Assembly: GCA_016206955.1 (NCBI GenBank)
Contig: JACQQO010000028.1
Coordinates: 1-9,383 of the forward strand
Source: Candidatus Omnitrophota bacterium
GTDB lineage: Bacteria > Omnitrophota > Omnitrophia > Omnitrophales > Danuiimicrobiaceae
DNA: 9,383 nucleotides
Direction: 5' to 3'
A program made the translations under genes and the position numbers. The notes below the pieces were generated by a model, which ran no database searches, was not told where the DNA came from, and saw nothing but the letters and a program-made list of their open reading frames with translations. Positions 6,626 through 9,383 of the stretch are shown piece after piece. Each line of letters opens with the position of its first letter. Position 1 is the stretch's first letter.

Positions 6626-6655
6626 ATTATCACATAAGATAGTTTGTAAGCTCAA
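6626..6655 (-). promoter_or_regulatory. Predicted promoter of the acyltransferase gene
   Basis: On the minus strand, TTGAGC (6650-6655) is followed after 18 bases by GATAAT (6626-6631), with an upstream TG (TGT, 6632-6634) making an extended -10. Only 8 bases separate the -10 from the ATG at 6617, so the message would be leaderless or nearly so, as at tilS and ftsH. Confidence 0.45.
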
Positions 6656-6698
6656 TGAATTAAATAATTTGTCAGTTTCTAAATTCTTTAAAAAAGAC

Positions 6699-6715
6699 GG
6701 TCCGAGTTTGGGACC
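6699..6715. repeat. Small inverted repeat in the divergent intergenic region
   Basis: GGTCC (6699-6703) and GGACC (6711-6715) flank a 7-base loop and are followed by TATTATTT. No plus-strand gene precedes it, so a terminator role is unlikely. It could be an operator half-site pair or chance. The rest of 6618-6838 is AT-rich, holds the two promoters and shows no gene. Confidence 0.25.
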
Positions 6716-6746
6716 TATTATTTCCTACGAAAATTGCTCATAAAAT

Positions 6747-6775
6747 TTGACTTCCCTATCCTTAGCAGGTAAACT
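6747..6775 (+). promoter_or_regulatory. Predicted promoter of the PilZ-FeeM gene
   Basis: TTGACT (6747-6752, five of six consensus bases) is followed after 17 bases by TAAACT (6770-6775). Transcription from about 6782 would give a leader of roughly 57 bases containing a Shine-Dalgarno, unlike the short-leader genes elsewhere in the window. Confidence 0.45.
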
Positions 6776-6778
6776 TTT

Positions 6779-6795
6779 CATTAAGTTAGTTAATG
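6779..6795. repeat. AT-rich inverted repeat near the predicted PilZ-FeeM transcription start
   Basis: CATTAA (6779-6784) and TTAATG (6790-6795) flank GTTAG. It sits immediately after the predicted -10, at the likely transcription start, where a bound repressor could act. The hairpin would be weak in RNA. Function is unproven. Confidence 0.25.
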
Positions 6796-6824
6796 TGCTT
6801 AATAAGGTAATTGTATCAGTGAGA

Positions 6825-6830
6825 TAAGGA
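6825..6830 (+). promoter_or_regulatory. Shine-Dalgarno site of the PilZ-FeeM gene
   Basis: TAAGGA lies 8 bases before the ATG at 6839. It is the only convincing Shine-Dalgarno sequence before a gene start in this window, and it supports this start codon. Confidence 0.6.
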
Positions 6831-6838
6831 TAACTATA

Positions 6839-8032
6839 ATGTCAAGAAGCACAAAAATCCAATTAAGTGACATTCGATTGCTTCCGGAAAATACGTCGTT
6901 CGAACCCTTGCATCTCGATGAAAAACGCAGAGCAACGCGCATCGAAATCAACAAACCGGTTCGTTATCGCCTGCTGGACGGAAAAAATAATAAATGGGAA
7001 GAAGGAATGGTCGTAAACATTTCTCAAAAAGGCCTTCGCCTCGTCCTGCCAATGGAACTTCCTGTGGGAGCAGAAATAGAACTTAATTTGAGGCTTTCTG
7101 AAGAAACTAAAACCTTGCGCCTCGCGGGAACAGTGGTTTGGTCAGAACCATCAAACGATGTAAGCACACAAGTTCATCATGGTCTTAACTTTCAGGAATC
7201 AAAACCTTATCCGGGAAAAGAGAGATTAGTCCATTTCTTAGCAGACCAAATGTGCCGCCTTGCCACTTGTGGGAAACTTCTTTTCTCAACGCGCCCAGCA
7301 GAAACTTTTGAAGAATTAAAAGCAGCTTATGCGCTGGTTTATAAAGAATACATTCCTCGCGGATATTGCATGGAAAACCCGTCGGGAATGCACTACCACG
7401 TTTCCGCCATGTTTCCGGATTCACGCACTTTCCTTTTAGAAAAAAAAGAGCAACTACTTGGAACAATTACATTGGTTCCTGATTCTTCGGGTGGGTTATG
7501 CGTTGAATCTATTTTTCCTGAAGAGATTTCCAAACTTCGCGGTGAAGGAAAACGCTTGGCAGAAGTTTGCTTACTCGCCCTTAGTGGAAATGAATTTGCA
7601 AAGGGAATGTTTTCGCTAACGCATGTGAAAAAACTTTTGGCTTCCTTTCAACTTTTCAGAATCATGTTCGATTATGCGCGCACTCAGGCAAATATCACCG
7701 ATCTGGTTATCGGGGTTCACCCAAAACATACGGAACTTTACCGTTATTTAAAGTTTGAGCAGATTGGTCCAGTCAAATCTTATCAGAATGCTTGCGGCAA
7801 TCCCGCTGTTCTCATGCGAATGGATATCAAACGCATTGAAAAAACTGTTCCCACGGGTCAAGGCGTTGGTTCTTATTTTCTAAGGGGAGGATTGGCCGAT
7901 GAGATTCTAACGAAACATTACAAATGGAACTCAGAAACGGTACGGCATCTGCTGATCGAAGCGCAACCCATTTGGCCTAAACTATCTAACGAAACACAAG
8001 CTTATCTCAAAACTTGTTACCCTGGATTCTGA
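6839..8032 (+). CDS. PilZ domain fused to FeeM-like N-acyl amino acid synthase domain
   Basis: A 397-residue soluble protein with two recognisable parts. Residues about 28-120 are a PilZ domain with both c-di-GMP-binding motifs: RRATR (30-34, RxxxR) and NISQKG (60-65, [D/N]xSxxG). Residues about 150-330 resemble the FeeM family, GNAT/autoinducer-synthase-fold enzymes that join a fatty acyl group from acyl-ACP to an amino acid. Supporting segments are RPAETFEELKAAYALVYKEY (152-171), the central beta strand LLGTITLVPDS (206-216), and VIGVHPKHTELYRYLKFEQIG (290-310) followed by NACGNPAVLMRMD (317-329). The last 67 residues are unrecognised. I infer an acyl transfer reaction switched by c-di-GMP; the amino acid and acyl chain are unknown. 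The start is supported by TAAGGA 8 bases upstream. It is followed after 166 bases by a radical SAM gene on the same strand. The FeeM assignment is by pattern recognition and is less certain than PilZ. Confidence 0.85.
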   Translation: MSRSTKIQLSDIRLLPENTSFEPLHLDEKRRATRIEINKPVRYRLLDGKNNKWEEGMVVNISQKGLRLVLPMELPVGAEIELNLRLSEETKTLRLAGTVVWSEPSNDVSTQVHHGLNFQESKPYPGKERLVHFLADQMCRLATCGKLLFSTRPAETFEELKAAYALVYKEYIPRGYCMENPSGMHYHVSAMFPDSRTFLLEKKEQLLGTITLVPDSSGGLCVESIFPEEISKLRGEGKRLAEVCLLALSGNEFAKGMFSLTHVKKLLASFQLFRIMFDYARTQANITDLVIGVHPKHTELYRYLKFEQIGPVKSYQNACGNPAVLMRMDIKRIEKTVPTGQGVGSYFLRGGLADEILTKHYKWNSETVRHLLIEAQPIWPKLSNETQAYLKTCYPGF

Positions 8033-8179
8033 TTTAAACCCCTTTTTTATCCTGTCCTAGTCACCATTTCCTTCTAACAGCAAACGGTTTACGAGCCATT
8101 AAATCCCACTTTTTACTGAAATTAAATATCTCTATTTTCGCCGCGCCCTTGTGCATGAAAAAAACCCAAGGTAAACTTC

Positions 8180-8185
8180 TATAAA
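8180..8185 (+). promoter_or_regulatory. Possible -10 element before the radical SAM gene
   Basis: TATAAA (8180-8185) is 13 bases before the ATG at 8199. No matching -35 is seen at 16-18 bases. The rest of the 166-base gap (8033-8198) shows no gene, no hairpin terminator and no recognised RNA, only a CCCCTTTTTT run at about 8039-8048 without a stem. Confidence 0.2.
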
Positions 8186-8198
8186 AGAGCGCAAACAA

Positions 8199-9383
8199 AT
8201 GACAAAGCAACGCGAAGTTTTACTATTGTTTCCTCCTCTTAATAACATACCCACTATTGGGTTTTACGAACCCTTAATCGCTGAGATTCTATCGGCAATC
8301 GCCAAAGAAGAAGGATGCCGCACGACCCTCATTGATTGCCGCATTGAAAAAAAAGGCATCGAGAAACTTGCGCAGACAGGTTTGAAACCCGATCTCATCG
8401 GGCTTGGAACGCACGGATACGCGGAAATCCGTATTGTCAACGACATAGCTAAACGCTGCAGAAAGCTGTGGCCATTTTCCTATATTGTGGTCGGAGGGGG
8501 CCAAGCGACATTAACCCCTGATTTTTTTGATCAAACGGTGATCAATTGCATCATGAAGGGGCCGGGCGAGCAATTATGGCGCAAACTCTGCAAAAACGAT
8601 TTGGATGCCTCCTCACCGTGCAAAATTATTTTTGATGAGCAAGTTCCCGCAGAATATTCTTTCCCGCTTCCCGATAGAGAAAGTACAAGAAAATATAGGA
8701 AGCATTACCGAAATTTTGATATTGCGAGACATCGCATGGCGATGACGGTGACAACTCAAGGCTGTCCTTTTCGATGCACTTTCTGTTGCATCTGGAATGC
8801 ATCTCTCGGAAAATACCGCGAGCGTCCGATCAGAGAAGTAGTAGAGGAACTGAAAAATATTGAAGAAGATTATGTTTATTTTGGAGATGATAACACCTTA
8901 GCTGATTATCCATATTCCGCAAGCCTTGTCAGCGCAATCAAGGCAGCCGGTATCCACAAAACATACATCATCTACGGCCGGACTGATCACATCGCTGCTC
9001 ACCCCGATATTGTTCATCGGTGGAAAGAAATCGGCCTTCGGGGTATCGTCATAGGCGTAGAAGCCGTCACCGAGGAAGGGCTTAAAAGACTGAATAAAAA
9101 AACGACGGAAGACGATAACACAAAAGCCGTCCACGCACTCCAAGAAGACGGCATCATTCCCGTGACACACTTCATTGCAAGGCCCGAATTCGATGAGAAC
9201 GACTTTGACGGTATTTACAAATTTATTTGCAATCATAAAATCAAATTCCCCGTTGTTGTTCCATTAACTCCGCTTCCGGGGACTGAAGATTATACAAATT
9301 ATAAAAAAGCAGGCGCCATCCTTACCGATGACCTTGATTATTACACATTTAACTATATGATCATCAAGCCGTCAAAATTACCG
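8199..9383 (+). CDS. B12-binding-type radical SAM protein (3' end beyond window)
   Basis: The frame stays open from the ATG at 8199 to the last base, giving 395 residues. An in-frame TAA lies just upstream, near 8172, so this is the first possible start. Residues about 5-130 look like a Rossmann-type cobalamin-binding domain (REVLLLFPPL at 5-14, PDLIGLGTHGY at 64-74, YIVVGGGQATLTPDFF at 95-110); I do not see the DxHxxG base-off motif. Residues about 180-395 are the radical SAM core: CPFRCTFC (189-196) is CxxxCxxC for the [4Fe-4S] cluster, with an extra Cys197. YVYFGDDNTLAD (225-236) and GIVIGVEAVTEEGLKRLNKKT (282-302) match the usual strand and SAM-binding regions. These enzymes often methylate or rearrange unactivated carbons in lipids, tetrapyrroles or natural products; substrate is unknown here. 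No convincing Shine-Dalgarno is present. It may form a unit with the PilZ-FeeM gene. Confidence 0.88.
   Translation, partial: MTKQREVLLLFPPLNNIPTIGFYEPLIAEILSAIAKEEGCRTTLIDCRIEKKGIEKLAQTGLKPDLIGLGTHGYAEIRIVNDIAKRCRKLWPFSYIVVGGGQATLTPDFFDQTVINCIMKGPGEQLWRKLCKNDLDASSPCKIIFDEQVPAEYSFPLPDRESTRKYRKHYRNFDIARHRMAMTVTTQGCPFRCTFCCIWNASLGKYRERPIREVVEELKNIEEDYVYFGDDNTLADYPYSASLVSAIKAAGIHKTYIIYGRTDHIAAHPDIVHRWKEIGLRGIVIGVEAVTEEGLKRLNKKTTEDDNTKAVHALQEDGIIPVTHFIARPEFDENDFDGIYKFICNHKIKFPVVVPLTPLPGTEDYTNYKKAGAILTDDLDYYTFNYMIIKPSKLP

Noticed and set aside
6618..6838. A c-di-GMP riboswitch upstream of the PilZ-FeeM gene
   Set aside because: I looked for GEMM-like conserved segments and saw none; only weak AT-rich inverted repeats are present.
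8033..8060. Possible terminator at the CCCCTTTTTT run after the PilZ-FeeM gene
   Set aside because: No GC-rich hairpin precedes the T-run, so intrinsic termination is not supported.
8898..9236. Minus-strand open frame of 112 codons opposite the radical SAM gene
   Set aside because: It is antisense to conserved radical SAM core motifs and has no recognisable protein features.
1..9383. CRISPR array, insertion sequence, integrase, attachment site or phage genes
   Set aside because: No regularly spaced direct repeats, transposase or integrase motifs were seen, and the tRNA 3' end is not repeated elsewhere in the window.

Overview
This window looks like chromosomal DNA from a Gram-negative-type bacterium, probably an uncultured lineage. 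The reasons are a lipid A-type acyltransferase (outer-membrane LPS), a tilS-ftsH-folP-yebC housekeeping block, and almost no Shine-Dalgarno sequences. The gene mix would fit a candidate phylum such as Omnitrophota, or a deltaproteobacterium-like group. That placement is inference only, because no marker in the window fixes the taxonomy.

Layout. Positions 1-4614 read leftward and carry, in transcription order, tilS (tRNA-Ile2 lysidine synthetase), ftsH (membrane AAA+ zinc protease), folP (dihydropteroate synthase) and the first 105 codons of yebC, which runs off the left edge. folP and yebC overlap by 4 bases (ATGA). tilS has its own extended -10 promoter, and ftsH has a second one in the 73-base gap after tilS. 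Divergent from tilS, starting only 29 bases away, is a rightward cytoplasmic M28-family metallopeptidase (4643-5497). A perfect 16-bp palindrome lies in the shared promoter and covers the peptidase start codon.

Positions 5561-5633 hold a tRNA with CAT anticodon. It resembles elongator tRNA-Met but has three mispaired stem positions. Converging on it is a leftward LpxL/HtrB-type lipid A acyltransferase gene (5652-6617). Its coding sequence contains an in-frame GC-rich imperfect palindrome of about 45 bases that looks like an inserted REP/MITE-type element. A 221-base divergent intergenic region (6618-6838) follows, with promoter candidates for both sides.

On the right, reading rightward, are a PilZ domain fused to a FeeM-like N-acyl amino acid synthase domain (6839-8032) and, after a 166-base gap, the first 395 codons of a B12-binding-type radical SAM protein that runs off the right edge.

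The left block is ordinary core biology: tRNA decoding, membrane protein quality control, folate synthesis and translation or transcription regulation. The accessory-looking and more interesting part is on the right: an apparently c-di-GMP-responsive acyl-amino-acid synthase beside a radical SAM enzyme. Also notable are the palindrome-bearing acyltransferase, the mismatched tRNA, and several genes whose predicted promoters leave almost no 5' untranslated leader.
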